Assembly (NCBI RefSeq): GCF_047675955.1
Contig: NC_132918.1
Coordinates: forward strand, 91,565,106 to 91,629,105
From: Chlorocebus sabaeus
Lineage: Eukaryota; Chordata; Mammalia; Primates; Cercopithecidae
Direction of reading: 5' to 3'
Length of the DNA stretch: 64,000 nt
In this document: positions 22,945 through 33,810 of the stretch, in pieces
Position numbering within the stretch: position 1 is the first letter of the stretch
How the letters are laid out: each line of letters starts with the position of its first letter
Made by a program: the position numbers and the translations under genes
Notes under the pieces: generated by a model
Seen by the model: only the letters and a program-made list of their open reading frames with translations
Told to the model about the DNA's origin: nothing
The model's database searches: none

Positions 22945-23660
22945 GCATCACCTTTGCTCTGTGCTCCAGCCACATTGACGTAGTTTCCATCCCTCACACC
23001 CATAAGGTTCCCTCCTGGAAGGCCATTCTCTCTCCCCTTGGCCTACTTATCATCCTTCAGATCTGAGTACATGGATCACTTCCTCTGAGAAAGCCTTCCC
23101 CCACCTCTCTACCTAGGTTAAATCCTCCACTACTGACAATCAGAGCACTAGGTATCCTTCCTTCATACCACTATACCAGATGCAGTTTTACATCTGTGTG
23201 ATTATTTGATTAATATCCCATTTCCCCTACTAGACTGTAAGCTCCATAAGGCAAGACATCCATAAGAGTCTGTTTCTTTTATCTGCCATTGCTTCTGCAA
23301 AACTGAGCATAGTGCCTGGCACTCATTTTTTTAAATAAAAATATACGTTGTACAAACCTTTTACTTTCCTCTTGTACTGCTTCTGTTCAGAGTACTTCCT
23401 CTTTCTAAAATATTCAACTCCTTCTCATCTTTAAAATTCAGCTCAAATATAACCTCAACCTCAAATCTTCTCCAATCCTCCACTCAATTTGTAAATTTCT
23501 CCTTTCACTGAACTTCTAGTACACTTTTCTATGTCTGTAACAGTAAGGAGCAGTTTTTACCACACATTAACAGTTCTTTCCATACGTTTTTTTCTCCTCT
23601 ACTAGATTGAAAGACTTTCCTGCTAGACTATTTGACTCCTTTTGAATTAATCTTTTGTCC
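22945..23660 (+). mobile_element. L2-like LINE relics
   Basis: CCTACTTATCATCCTTCAGA, CCCCTACTAGACTGTAAGCT and AGTGCCTGGCAC are L2 3'-end hallmarks; a second diverged piece follows from about 23360. Confidence 0.75.
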
Positions 23661-24001
23661 TGAAAATATTCGAGAAAAGTCCTACAATGTGTGAATGAAC
23701 AGTGATTGGTACAAGTCTACAACATCTATAATGCACATAGCAGAGAGGCAAAGTATTAAAAACCTCAGAAACCTAAAATATCTCTGGAAGGATACAAATC
23801 GTAAGACAGGTTGCATACCTGGAGAGGAACTGGGTAGCGGGGGGACAAGGATGAAAGGAAAACATTTTGCTTGATATTATTTTGCTTCTATTGAAGCTTG
23901 ACTCACACGACACATTATCTATTACATATTATAATATGATTCTTGAATCATGTGAACATTTCTATTACAAGTCAATTACCAAAACAACAACTCCTAGTTT
24001 A
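23661..24001. other. FBXO45 intron 1 unique DNA
   Basis: No recognised feature. Confidence 0.4.
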
Positions 24002-24293
24002 GGCTGGGTGCAGTGGCACACGCCTGTAACCCCAGCACTTTGGAAGGCTGAGGTGGGAAGATCGCTTGAACCCAGAAGTTTGAGACCAGCCAGGCAACAA
24101 GGTGAGACCCCGTGTCTGTAAAAAATAAAAAAGTAGCCAGTGTGGTGGCACATGCCTGTAGTTCCAGCTACTTGGGAGGCTAAGCTAAGGAGATCACTTG
24201 AGCTCAGGAGGTCGAGGCTGCAGTGAGCTATGATTGCACCACTGCACTCCAGCCTACCAGACAGACTGAGACCCTGTCTCAAAAACAACAACA
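24002..24293 (+). mobile_element. AluJ-like, full length
   Basis: Diverged copy; AACTCCTAGTTTA on both sides. Confidence 0.93.
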
Positions 24294-24508
24294 AAAACTC
24301 CTAGTTTAAAATAAGTAAAAACAATAAGCTTTATGGAAAAACAAATACTAAATAAAATTTATGAAACTTACACATTTACCAAAGTAGGACAAAATTCCAA
24401 TAATCTGCACTCACCTATATAAATTACAACCAGTATCCACTGAATAGCCACCGTGCACAAATAGTTCTAGTAAATTATTGTTATTTCGCTTAATAGAAAA
24501 ACAACTTG
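24294..24508. other. FBXO45 intron 1 AT-rich DNA
   Basis: No recognised feature. Confidence 0.4.
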
Positions 24509-24818
24509 AGGCCGGGCGCGGTGGCTCACGCCTGTAATCCCAGCACTTTGGGAGGCTGAGGCAGGCGGATCACGAGGTCAGGAGATCGAGGTCCGTACTG
24601 GCTAACACGGTGAAACCCCGTCTCTACTAAAAATACAAAAAATTAGCTGGGCGTGGTGGTGGGCACCTGTTGTCCCAGCTACTTGGGAGGCTGAGGCAGG
24701 AGCATGGCGTGAACCTGGGAGGCGGAGCTTGCAGTGAGCCGAGATCGCGCCACTGCACTCCAGCCTGGGCGACAGAGCCAGACTCCGTCCCCAAAAAAAA
24801 AGAAAGAAAAAAGAAAAG
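24509..24818 (+). mobile_element. AluY-like, full length
   Basis: Complete dimer with an A/G tail; AAACAAC on both sides. Confidence 0.93.
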
Positions 24819-24982
24819 AGAAACAACATGATAGTTGACATATTTAATGGCAATGTTCCCTATCTTCTATAACTAAAACCACTTTTACTATAGATGTATA
24901 AATTTTACATACTTCACATGAAAAAAAATTTTTTACTTTACGCCGACCCCTGTTGGCAAGCTAGTATTAAAAAGGGATGTTA

Positions 24983-25255
24983 CTGCGCGGTGGTTCACGC
25001 CTGTAATCCCAGCAGTTTCGGAGACCAAGGCGGATGGATCACCTGAGGTCGGGAGTTCGAGGCCAGCGTAACCAACATGGAGAAACCCCATCTCTACTAA
25101 AAATACTCAATTAGCCGGGTGTGGTGGCACATGCCTGTAACCCCAGCTACTCGGGAGGCTGAGGCAGGAGAATCGCTTGAACCCGGGAGGCAGAGGTTGC
25201 AGTGAGCCGAAATCACGCCATTACACTCCGTCTCAAAAAAAAAAAAAAAAAAAAA
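24983..25255 (+). mobile_element. Alu with 3' deletion
   Basis: Starts at GCGCGGTGG and jumps from GCCATTACACTCC to GTCTC before the A-tail. Confidence 0.92.
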
Positions 25256-26149
25256 ATGCATTTATTATGTTTACTACATTGCAATCAGACTTTATCTTCT
25301 CTTATATATGATCTTGGTTGACTGCTATACTGAACAGCTGTTAACCATTAAGCTGAACCCAAGGCCAAGACCCTTTGTTTATATGGCCTGAGAATCCTTT
25401 CAGCCCTACCACAACCTGTTCTTGACATTTTTATTTTATATATGAAGGCGGGCGGAATATGCACAAGAATCTAGGAGAAAAAAAAAGGACGCAGCGAAAC
25501 TGTAATCAGCACCTTAGATGACAAACAGAAGAAGAGAGACACGCCATCCATGTGGAACTATTAAAAAGTTAGCAAGGAAACAGCCAACAACAGTAGGACA
25601 AGGCGGTATGTTAAGTGGTGCCCGTGGATGTTCTATAAAGGCCTGTATCTTTAAGTGAGCAGGATGACTAGGACTACACCCACTTGTGAGCCTCAAATAT
25701 AGTGGAGGGAACTAAAGAGAACTTGGGGGAAAATAATGAAAAAAAAAAGGTTAAAAATCAGAGTTTGGAAAAGATGAGATAAACGTGGAGTAAAAGCAAA
25801 CTAGAAACTTAGAAACTAAGCCCCTGTTAAGGTAGCGGGGATTATTTAATATAATGAAGTCTATTTGGAGGCCAGGGGGAAAATTAGGATGAGGGCATTA
25901 AAAGGTACAAGAGTGGTGGTCTGTCTTTAACGGGGAAAGCTGCCAAAAGTTGAATGAGTGATGCAAACTACCTAGTTGTTTGAAAAGTGGATGACGGAAG
26001 TGGGGTGGGTTAAGGAGCAGAACTTCGATCCAAAAAAAAGAGAATCTTTATGTTGGGGGGAGGTGAGGAAGGTACTGACTGGAGCCGTGGAAAGGCGGGC
26101 TGGTGAGGCGAGGCGTCTGACTCAGAAGCTTGGATGAGAAACACCGGGA
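25256..26149. other. FBXO45 intron 1, promoter-proximal unique DNA
   Basis: The largest Alu-free single-copy stretch of the intron, bordering the CpG island; no specific element identified. Confidence 0.6.
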
Positions 26150-26202
26150 ACGACGCCGGGGAGCGGGACTGGGGACAGCGGTGTGGCCCGGGGCGCTCTC
26201 AC

Positions 26203-26520
26203 CTTGGCCTTGTAGCTGGGCAGGTTGCAGAGGATGTCCGTGCGCAGAGCCTCTTCTGCCAGGCTGCGGGCGCACAGGCTCCGCCACACCTCGCTGTTCT
26301 CATCGCCGTGCAGGCAGCGGTACCAGTGCTTGCACACCAGGGCGCAGCTCCGCAGCTCGGACAGCTCCAGGTAAGAGAACACCAACTCCAGCACCCGGCT
26401 GGGCAGCCGGCCCCCGGCCCCCGCGGCCCCAGAGCCCGAGCCCGCGCCCGCGCCCGCGCCGCCGCCGCTACAGCCAGCGCCGCCCGAGGCTGCCCCAGCC
26501 CCCGGGGCCGGCGCCGCCAT
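26203..26520 (-). CDS. FBXO45: FBXO45 coding exon 1 (residues 1-106, F-box)
   Basis: The first 106 codons. The start ATG (26518-26520) has G at -3 and G at +4, a good initiation context, and matches the mammalian start MAAPAPGAGAA. Residues 2-37 are a Gly/Ala/Ser-rich low-complexity tail encoded by GC repeats. Residues about 39-83 are the F-box (LPSRVLELVFSYLELSELR, then LVCKHWYRCL), the SKP1-binding module. The start of the SPRY region follows. The exon ends with Lys-Ala-Lys at a strong donor, AAG|GTGAGAG. The frame stays open upstream of the ATG to a TAG at 26758-26760, but contains no other ATG. The exon lies in the CpG island shared with WDR53. Confidence 0.98.
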
Positions 26521-26757
26521 CGCCTCACCAGCCGGCCCGAGGGCCGCCGCCGCCGCCGCCGCTTCCCGCCGTCTCTGCTCGGAAGGCCAAGCCTCGCCCG
26601 GAGACCGGAGCGGCTCGCTCACCGCCCCTTTCAGTGCCAACCGCCGGCGCCTCCACCACTCCCGCCCCTGCCCGGGGGCGTCCGCCGCGCGCCCCGCCTC
26701 ACTGAGGGCAGACGCACCAGCTGCACGGGCGTCCTCCGCCCCTCCCCCGCGGCTCAG
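26521..26757 (-). other. FBXO45: FBXO45 5'UTR region, upstream-open frame
   Basis: GC-rich leader upstream of the FBXO45 ATG. The transcription start cannot be placed from sequence, so the outer limit here is only the first in-frame stop (TAG, 26758-26760). It contains a short GGC run on the minus strand (26543-26562) that would encode alanines in the FBXO45 frame. The frame has a TTG at 26638-26640 and other non-AUG codons but no AUG. Confidence 0.5.
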
Positions 26758-26849
26758 CTAGGGCGCCGAAACCGCCCGACTCGCCCGGCCTCTCCGCGGC
26801 GCGCCAGTGGCTCCGCCATGCGGGTTGAGGGCACGAAGCAAGGGCGCAC

Positions 26850-26986
26850 GCCCAGCTCGTTCGCGGTTCCTCTCGGCCCCGGATGTGACTGTTTGGCTGC
26901 GCCGCCTCACGCCTTACGCTCGACGGGATTGGGCGCCGGCGGGTGAGGTCATCGCTGGGCGCCGAGGAGGGGAGCGGGAAGAGCAG
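26850..26986 (+). other. WDR53: Probable WDR53 noncoding exon 1
   Basis: WDR53's coding exon has an acceptor just before its ATG, so an upstream noncoding exon is needed. The best donor in the CpG island on the plus strand is CAG|GTATGAG, with the exon ending at 26986. The 5' limit is a guess. Additional alternative leader exons within the 7.2 kb intron cannot be excluded. Confidence 0.5.
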
Positions 26987-27514
26987 GTATGAGGCTGCGG
27001 CTGGTGGCTTCGATGCTGCTTTCCAGTGCCTTTTCCTCTTTCTGGTCTGGTGGCTCTGCGTCTGCTCTCCTGGGCCCCGTTTCCTGTGACGTTTCCCTGT
27101 GTCAGTTAGGTCCTTGCTTCAGACTCCAACTCGACGCGTGAAACTTTTCTTTCCTTGCTCGCCAGTTCCTAGCTCCCCCACCTTTTTGTGTAGCTTGGGC
27201 AGCGGAGGCCGTCTTGACCTGGTCAGGCCCTCTCGTTCTCCCCGAATATCGGCAGTTAGCCCATGGTCGGTGCCTGTGTGCCTTCGGAAAGTAAGGTGGC
27301 TGCGACTGGACACCCCCGCGCCCACACCTTCGAGTGCCCTTTGAGTGCTAATTAACTGCTTCCGTCTTTTGGACAAGGTGTGGTCTTTGCTGGAGCCACC
27401 GCTTAGTAAGCAGATGAAGGCAATGTAGTTTTAGTCAATTAAACATTCCAATAGGGAGAATGACGTGGAGGCCATGATTATAGATGGATTCTTGGAAGGG
27501 GAAGAATTTCAGCA
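26987..27514 (+). other. WDR53 intron 1 start, promoter-proximal
   Basis: Moderately CpG-containing unique DNA just past the WDR53 exon 1 donor; could hold an alternative first exon, but none can be shown. Confidence 0.5.
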
Positions 27515-27712
27515 TCCCAGCCTGGGCAACATTGCGAGACCGTGTCGCTACAAAATATAGAAAAATTAGCCGAGGGTGGTGGCGTGCGCCTGTGGTCCCA
27601 GCTACTTGGGAGGCTGAGCCCGGGAGGTCGAGGCTGCGGTGAACCGTAATCGACTGCTGTGCTCCAGCCTGGGCGACAGAGTGAGCTCCTACCTCAGACA
27701 CACACAGACACA
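27515..27712 (+). mobile_element. 5'-truncated AluJ-like
   Basis: Begins at CCCAGCCTGGGCAACATTG in the left arm; tail is CAGACACACA. AAGAATTTCAGCAT flanks both ends. Confidence 0.9.
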
Positions 27713-27799
27713 AGAATTTCAGCATTATTTGATTATACTACGATTTCCTAGGTGGCCCCAAAAGTTTTCCGACAGCCTTTAAAGAATGCTTAGTAAGAG

Positions 27800-27910
27800 A
27801 ATAATAATAACCATCATTTGAGTCACGGTGTGAACCAGGCACTATACTAGGTCATTTACGCAGATTTTTATATACATAATTCTCAAAACAACTCCATGAG
27901 GTAAGTAATT
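27800..27910 (+). mobile_element. MIR-like SINE fragment
   Basis: GAACCAGGCACTATACTAGG and AACAACTCCATGAGGTAAG match the MIR core. Confidence 0.75.
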
Positions 27911-28688
27911 AAAATAATAAGGTTCACAGACTCCCTTAGTCAACTCCAATGTCTTGGAACCTTTATGTAGTAAGAAATCTTTTCTGAAGCTTCTTGCTAT
28001 ATCCATTTCTTAGTCTCTAGTAAAAGCAAAGGAACGGCAGCTACCTTCCCTACCCTCTGATACATGGTGTTTGATTATTACTCGCCTGTCCGTTCTCCTC
28101 ATATGTCTTTTTCACAAAGTCCAGTAACCCTAATTTTCCTTCTTACCAATGCCAGCGCCACAGCCCTTCAGTCATTTTGGTTGCTATCCAGCTTCTCCAC
28201 ATCAAGTCCAGCTTTGGAAACCCCAAGCCTGTAAAGAAAAGTTGACCTATGCTGACTATGGTGATGGTGACTCTCTCTCACTAATTTCTTTTAAGTTTTC
28301 GAGGATAAGCAGAGTTGATCCATCTGAAAACGAGATAATGAACTAGACAGAATGAACAGCCTTAAAGGCACAAGCACTTGAAAGGGCCAGTGGTGGTATG
28401 ACTGGTGCAGAGTGTTTCGAGATCATTCAGTTTTAAAGACTGGCTTTTATCCTGTCACAGTGCAGCCGAGGTAGAACCTTTGAAGGATCCGATGTTTTTC
28501 TGGTGCTAATCTCTAGCCCAGTCGCTGAGGTGACTTTCAACGGCAGACTGTCTCCTAAGTGCCCCAGGTAGAATTTCAAAGTAAAAGATTACCCTTCTCA
28601 GCCCCTCCTTTTCTTTTTTACAAATCTTTCACCTGCTCATCACCCACCCCGCCAAGCCCCTTCCCCATGTTCAGTACTCATTCTGCGC
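27911..28688. other. WDR53 intron 1 unique DNA
   Basis: No recognised repeat or exon. Confidence 0.45.
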
Positions 28689-28838
28689 TCTGGCCGATGA
28701 GAACTGCCAGCTGCGGCACTTCACCCTTTTAAAAAATGCTCTCGGCCAGGCGCCGTGGCTCACGCCTGTAATCCCAGCACTTTGGGAGGCTGAGGCGGGC
28801 GGATCACCTGAAGTCAGGAATTCGAGACCAGCCTGGCC
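28689..28838 (+). repeat. 150-bp duplicated segment, copy 1
   Basis: About 50 bp of unique DNA plus the first ~95 bp of the Alu that starts at 28743. It matches 30787-30936 with four substitutions and no gaps. Confidence 0.95.
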
Positions 28839-29051
28839 AACATGGTGAAACCCTGTCTCTACTAAACATACAAAAATTAGCCGGTCGTGGTGGCGCGTGC
28901 CTGTAATCCCAGCTACTCAGGAGGCTGAGGCACAAGAATCGCTTGGACCCGGGAGGCGGAGGTTACAATGAGCCGAAATTGCACCATTGCACTCCAGCCT
29001 GGACAACAAGAGCGAAACTCTGTCTCAAAAAAAAAAAAAAAAAAAAAAAAA
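28743..29051 (+). mobile_element. AluS-type, full length
   Basis: Complete dimer with a long A-tail; its 5' part belongs to the duplicated segment. Confidence 0.95.
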
Positions 29052-29072
29052 TTGCTCTCAAAATAACTCACC

Positions 29073-29369
29073 TGGCAGGGCACGGTGGTTCTTGCCTGTA
29101 ATCCCAGCACTTTGGGAGGCTGAGGTGGGCGGATTGCTTGAGCTCAGGAGTTACACCAGCTTGGGCAACATGGTGAAATCCTGTCTCGACAAAAAATACA
29201 ATTAATTAGCTGGGCGTGGTGGTGCAAGCCTATAATCCCAGCTACCTGGGAGACTGAGGTGGGCGGATCACTTGAGCCCAGAAGGTGGAGGTTGCAGTGA
29301 GCAGAGATTGGGCCACTGCACTCCAGTATGGGTAACAGAGGGAGACCCTGTCTCAAAAAAAAAAAAACA
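29073..29369 (+). mobile_element. Alu, full length
   Basis: AACTCACCT on both sides. Confidence 0.93.
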
Positions 29370-29900
29370 AGAAAAACTCACCTTTCCCTCACCCACTCTA
29401 TATGATTTCATTAGGTATTAGAAGGAAGTGATCTATTATCTGATTAAAGTAATTTACAGTAGGATATGATTAACTGCTGTGCTTGACGCTTTAGGCAACT
29501 CGATAGGAAAAGAGAAGTTTGTTGACTTGATACATGAATGTATCAAGTGGGGATGGTGACACTTCACCTCTTTCTGCCAGGCTTTTCCGAAAGTTGCAGT
29601 CAGAAAAGCAAGAAACAGTGGCTTGCCAACTCATTTCTGAAAAATTGTTTTGATTTAACCTAACTTTAATTACATTTTTTCCCACTACCCTTCTATCACA
29701 GCAATCTGATTGTTTAACTTTTTGATAGTGTTCTTTGGTGTGTTTCAAATAATAAATCATTTTAATTTTATAGACTAAGTAAATAATTGTGGAGGCTCTG
29801 GTTGAATCACTGATCAATGCTTTGCATGATAAATCTTGATTGACTAAATTAATAGCCACAGAGTGTATGGATTTGTGGGGCTTTCCAAACTTCCCCCGGC
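29370..29900. other. WDR53 intron 1 AT-rich unique DNA
   Basis: A 122-codon minus-strand frame here has no recognisable domain; no repeat assigned. Confidence 0.45.
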
Positions 29901-30209
29901 TTTTTTTTTTTTTTTTTTTTTTTTTTTGAGACAGAGCCTCACTCTCACCCAGGCTGGAGTGCAGTGCACAATCTCAGCTCACCACCGCAACCTCCACTTC
30001 CCAGGTTCAAGCAGTTCTCCTGCCTCAGCCTCCCAAGTAGCTGGGATTACAGGCACACACCACCACGCACAGTTCATTTTTGTATTTTTAGTAGAGACAG
30101 GTTTTCTCCATCTTGGCCAGACTGGTCTTAAACTCCTGACCTCAAGTGATCCACCCGCCCCAGCCTCCCAAAGTGCTAGGATTGCAGGCATGAACCACCA
30201 CGCCCAGCC
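29901..30209 (-). mobile_element. Alu, full length
   Basis: T-head of about 26; followed by CCCCCAC and a second T-run of about 20. Confidence 0.93.
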
Positions 30210-30786
30210 TCCCCCACCCTTTTTTTTTTTTTTTTTTTTAACATTCCCAGGAATAGTTATTTATTTTTATTTTCTGACTGGAAAACAATCAGTAAATATT
30301 ATCTATGTGATTTAAAGAGCAGGAGTTTAGTATGTAGCGTTTAATAAGATAGAGCTGTTCTTGGGGTCTTGTGAGACTAATAGAACAAGAGTTACTACTG
30401 GTTCCATTGTGGAAAAATTTATAGGAACTGTAGTCTTTATAATACTCCCTTTAGGGACAAAATTCGTTTATTGCCTATCTTCTCATACTTTGGAGTAAAA
30501 CTTAACCAAATGAACCTTGAAGATTGAGTTAAATCTTTTCTAGAAAAGAGTTAAATTAGAAAACCTGCTAAAACGTTTGTCTGTCGGTCAACATTTATTT
30601 GGCTCTCCTGTGGGTAGATTTGTAATGGAGAAATGGGAGCATTAGAAACCCTGCCTCATTCTTGTTTCAGAGAAAACCTAAAATCCCAGCTGGGATCCAA
30701 AACCTGTATGCACACAAATATCAGCAAATCTTAATGCTCTAGAGTATAGACCTCCTGACTTCAAAGTTGATTCATCATAGCAATGA
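30210..30786. other. WDR53 intron 1 unique DNA
   Basis: No recognised feature except the T-run at about 30221-30239. Confidence 0.45.
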
Positions 30787-30936
30787 TCTGGCCGATGAGA
30801 ACTGCCAGCTGTGGCACTTCACCCTTTTAAAAAATGCTCTCGGCCAGGCACCGTGGCTCACGCCTGTAATCCCAGCACTTTGGGAGGCTGAGGCGGGCAG
30901 ATCACCTGAAGTCAGGAGTTCGAGACCAGCCTGGCC
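30787..30936 (+). repeat. 150-bp duplicated segment, copy 2
   Basis: Matches 28689-28838 over its whole length. It contains an Alu truncated at GCCTGGCC (30841-30936) with no right arm or tail. Three of four differences are CpG-to-TpG/CpA changes in this copy. Confidence 0.95.
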
Positions 30937-30985
30937 TCAAAGAGGCTGGGAAAGAAATGATCGACATTCTAAAGATTTGAAAGCA

Positions 30986-31266
30986 TTGTCTGGGTGCAGT
31001 GGCTCATGCCTATGATCCCAGCACTTTGAGAGGCTGAGACGGGAGGATCGCTTGAGCCCAGGAGTTCGAGAGCAGCCTGGGGAATGTGGGGAAACTTCAT
31101 CTCTACAAAAAAATGCAAAAAGTTAGGTGGGTTTGGTGGCGAAAGCCTGTAGTCCCAGCTAACCAGGAGGCTAAGGTGGGAGGATCACTTGAGGCTGGGG
31201 AGGTCAAGGCCTGCATGACAGAGCAAGACCCTGTCTCAAAAAAAAAAAAAAAGAAAGAAAAAAAAT
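30986..31266 (+). mobile_element. Alu, nearly full length
   Basis: Diverged; the right arm has a deletion before the A-tail. Confidence 0.9.
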
Positions 31267-31785
31267 TGAAATCGTTAAACAAAATTGTAACTTAAATTGA
31301 CTTTTCAATATTCAATTCAAATTTGTAGAATAGCATCTTTATCATGAGATAAGTCAGTATTACAGTTCCTCAGCCTAAATACTGTCAGTGCCTTTCGTTT
31401 AAAATCTTGGTTTATCTGGAACTTTATCCAGATAAACTTTATCTGGCAACAGTCTTCGTTACAGCATATTTACCTGCTGCTGTTTCAGTACTTGTCAGCA
31501 AAAATCAAACCACCAGGACTCCCTGTTTTTACCTCCCTCTGAGTCATTTCCTCTCCAGTCCTCTCCTTTAAATATTATTGCTTCCATCTCCAATTAGTTT
31601 CTTCTGTATATTAATTGAGTGCTTCTGCTTGAAAACAAAGTTTAATTTTGTCTTTTTTCCATTTTATTTTTATGAACATTTCTATATTTGATTTTGTGAC
31701 CACGTTTCTGTTACCTTGATTACTAATAGATCAGTGATTTTTTTGCGGTCTAATTAGTGAACCTGTGTGTGACTAAAAGTAGGGG
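31267..31785. other. WDR53 intron 1 unique DNA
   Basis: Contains a small tandem duplication of TTTATC(C)AGATAAAC text near 31423-31444; nothing else. Confidence 0.45.
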
Positions 31786-32088
31786 GAGGCTGGGTGCGGT
31801 GGCTCACACCTATAATCCCAGCACTTTGGGAGGCTGAGGTGGGTGGATCACTTAAGGTCAGAAGTTCAAGACCAGCCTGGCCAACATGGTGAAACCCTGT
31901 CTCTACTAAAAATGCAAACATTAGCCTGGCATGGTGGTGGGTGCCTGTAATCTCAGCTACTTGGGAGGCTGAGACAGGAGAATCGCTTAAACATAGGAGG
32001 CAGAGGCAGAGGTTGCAGTGAGCTGAGATTGCACCATTGCACTCCAACCTGGGCGACAGAGCAAGACTCTGTCTCCAAAAAAAAAAAA
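31786..32088 (+). mobile_element. Alu, full length
   Basis: Has a GCAGAG repeat in the right arm (AGGCAGAGGCAGAGG). Confidence 0.93.
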
Positions 32089-32625
32089 AAGCTTTGTGTT
32101 GGGAATGGAAACTTTGGGCAGATTGCCAGATTATTTTAAATGATTTTTCCAAATAAGGAAATTTATCTCTGTACCATTGGGCTAAATTCAAGTATCTTAC
32201 CTGGAAATAGCACAGCAGCTCTGGGGTCTGGCACTCGGGTAAGTTCTCCTTTCGCTTATGAAATTAAAAATTAAATTTGTCCAGATAGATTTGTTTGCTT
32301 CCTTTTGTCTTGACCAAGATTAGAGTTGTATAAATTGCCCCGATTCCTTTTTTGCCTTGACCAGCAGGCAGGCAAGGCAGGCCCGTATTATGTGGCATTT
32401 CCAGTGTGTCTATATCTGGGATTCCTAGAGGATCAGAAACCTAAATTTTGCACTGTTGTGTAAATGCAGGCAGATGATAATATGATTAAACATATGTGAG
32501 TACATTTTAAAGCACTGATGACTTACTAGTAATTTTTGGTCATTTTCTGTTTCTTCAAAGACTAATAACAAAACTTGTCAGGTGGAGTTGTTAGAAAAGG
32601 ACCTTCATTATTTAAATATTTGGAA
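32089..32625. other. WDR53 intron 1 unique DNA
   Basis: No recognised feature. Confidence 0.4.
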
Positions 32626-32843
32626 GCTGGGCAACATAGGGAGACCCCCTCCCCGACTTTGCAAAAAAAAAAATTAAATAAAATAAAAATTAGCCAGGCA
32701 TGGTGGTGCACATAAGTGGTCTGAGCTACTCAGGAGACTGAGGTGGGAGGATTGCTTAGGCCTGGGAGGTCGAGGCTGCAGTGAGCCACGATTGTGCCAC
32801 TGCACTGCACCTGGGTGACGGAGCAAAATCCTGTCTCAAAATA
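32626..32843 (+). mobile_element. 5'-truncated AluJ-like
   Basis: Starts in the left arm at GCTGGGCAACATAGGG and ends in CTCAAAATAAAA. Confidence 0.88.
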
Positions 32844-33074
32844 AAAGCAAAACATTTGGGATCCCTTACAAATCCTAAGAGTCAAGTGACCTTGGGAAAA
32901 TTATTTAACATTTCTGAGACTCGGTTTTATTATCCCTAAAATGGAATAATACCAATCAAAAGGGTTGCTTTGAGAATAAAATTAGATAACCTACTGAATA
33001 AGTATCTGGTGGGGAGACCCAAGGGCCTGCCATTTTCACCAGTTCCCCAGGTGGTTATTAGTGTAATACAGATT

Positions 33075-33575
33075 GTGCAATTCCATTGTACATCAGGATC
33101 ACCTGGAGGACTTACTAAAACACATTGCGGCCAGGTACGGTGGCTCACACCTATAACCCCAATACTTTGGGAGGCCGAGGCAGGTGGATCACCTGAGGTC
33201 TGGAGTTTGAGACCAGCCTGGCCAACATGGTGAAACCCCATCTCTACTAAAAATACAAAAATTAGCCAGGCTTGTTGCTGGGTGCCTGTTATCTCAGCTA
33301 CCCGGGAGGCTGAGGCAGGAGAATTGCTGGAAACCGGGAGGCGGAGGTTGCAGTGAGCTGAGATCGTCCATTGCACTCCAGCCCGGACCAACAGCAGCGA
33401 GACTCCATCTCAGAGAACAAAACAAAAACAACAAAAGCACATTGCTTAGTCTCACCCCCAGAGTTTCAGATTCAGTAGATCTGGGGTTGTGTCGGACAGT
33501 TTGCATTTCTGACAAGTTCCTAGGTGGTGCTGATGCTGCTGGTCTGAGGACCACACTTGGAGAGTACTGGTGCAG
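33075..33575 (+). mobile_element. MER5A-like hAT element split by an Alu
   Basis: CATCAGGATCACCTGGAGGA before the Alu, and CCCCCAGAGTTTCAGATTCA and TGATGCTGCTGGTCTGAGGA after it. Confidence 0.8.
33128..33427 (+). mobile_element. Alu, full length
   Basis: CACATTGC on both sides; inserted in MER5A-like DNA. Confidence 0.93.
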
Positions 33576-33629
33576 TACGTGTGATGCCACTTTGGACCAG
33601 CCTAATAAAAACAGAAAAAGTAACAATAG

Positions 33630-33810
33630 GAATACTTGTTGAGTACTCATTATGTACCAGGCACCATTATGTGTGATTTACATGTATTATGATCCTATGA
33701 AATAAGTGTTGTTATTATCATTTTATAGAGAAGAAAAGTGAGTGACAGAGAGGTTCAGTAATTTGCCCAGTCACCTAGCTACTACAAACCTGGAGAGCCT
33801 AGCTACAGAG
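33630..33810 (+). mobile_element. MIR SINE
   Basis: GAGTACTCATTATGTACCAG, then ATTTTATAGAGAAGAAAA and TTGCCCAGTCACCTAGCTA, the MIR order. Confidence 0.85.

Larger units (their letters stand above)
26150..26970. promoter_or_regulatory. CpG island and bidirectional FBXO45/WDR53 promoter
   Basis: The only CpG-dense, Alu-free block in the window. It holds FBXO45 exon 1 on the minus strand and the probable WDR53 first exon on the plus strand. There is no TATA box at a sensible place. Visible motifs include an inverted CCAAT box (ATTGG within 26927-26932), a TGAGGTCA ATF/CREB-like element (26944-26951) and E2F-like GGCGCC cores. The head-to-head arrangement with under 500 bp between the FBXO45 ATG and the WDR53 exon 1 donor is typical of housekeeping bidirectional promoters. 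The individual factor sites are inference only. Confidence 0.85.

Noticed and set aside
26520..26640. Longer FBXO45 start at 26640
   Set aside because: The codon there is TTG, not ATG; kept only as a non-AUG hypothesis.
26130..26946. Plus-strand frames of 191 and 270 codons across the CpG island
   Set aside because: They are antisense to FBXO45 exon 1 and rich in Arg/Pro/Gly, as expected from GC-rich DNA with few stops; no start context or domain.
29863..30315. 150-codon frame ending in WDR53 intron 1
   Set aside because: Translation is typical Alu text (LRQSLTLTQAGVQ, FVFLVETGFLHLGQ); one of many Alu-derived frames in the window, all ignored.
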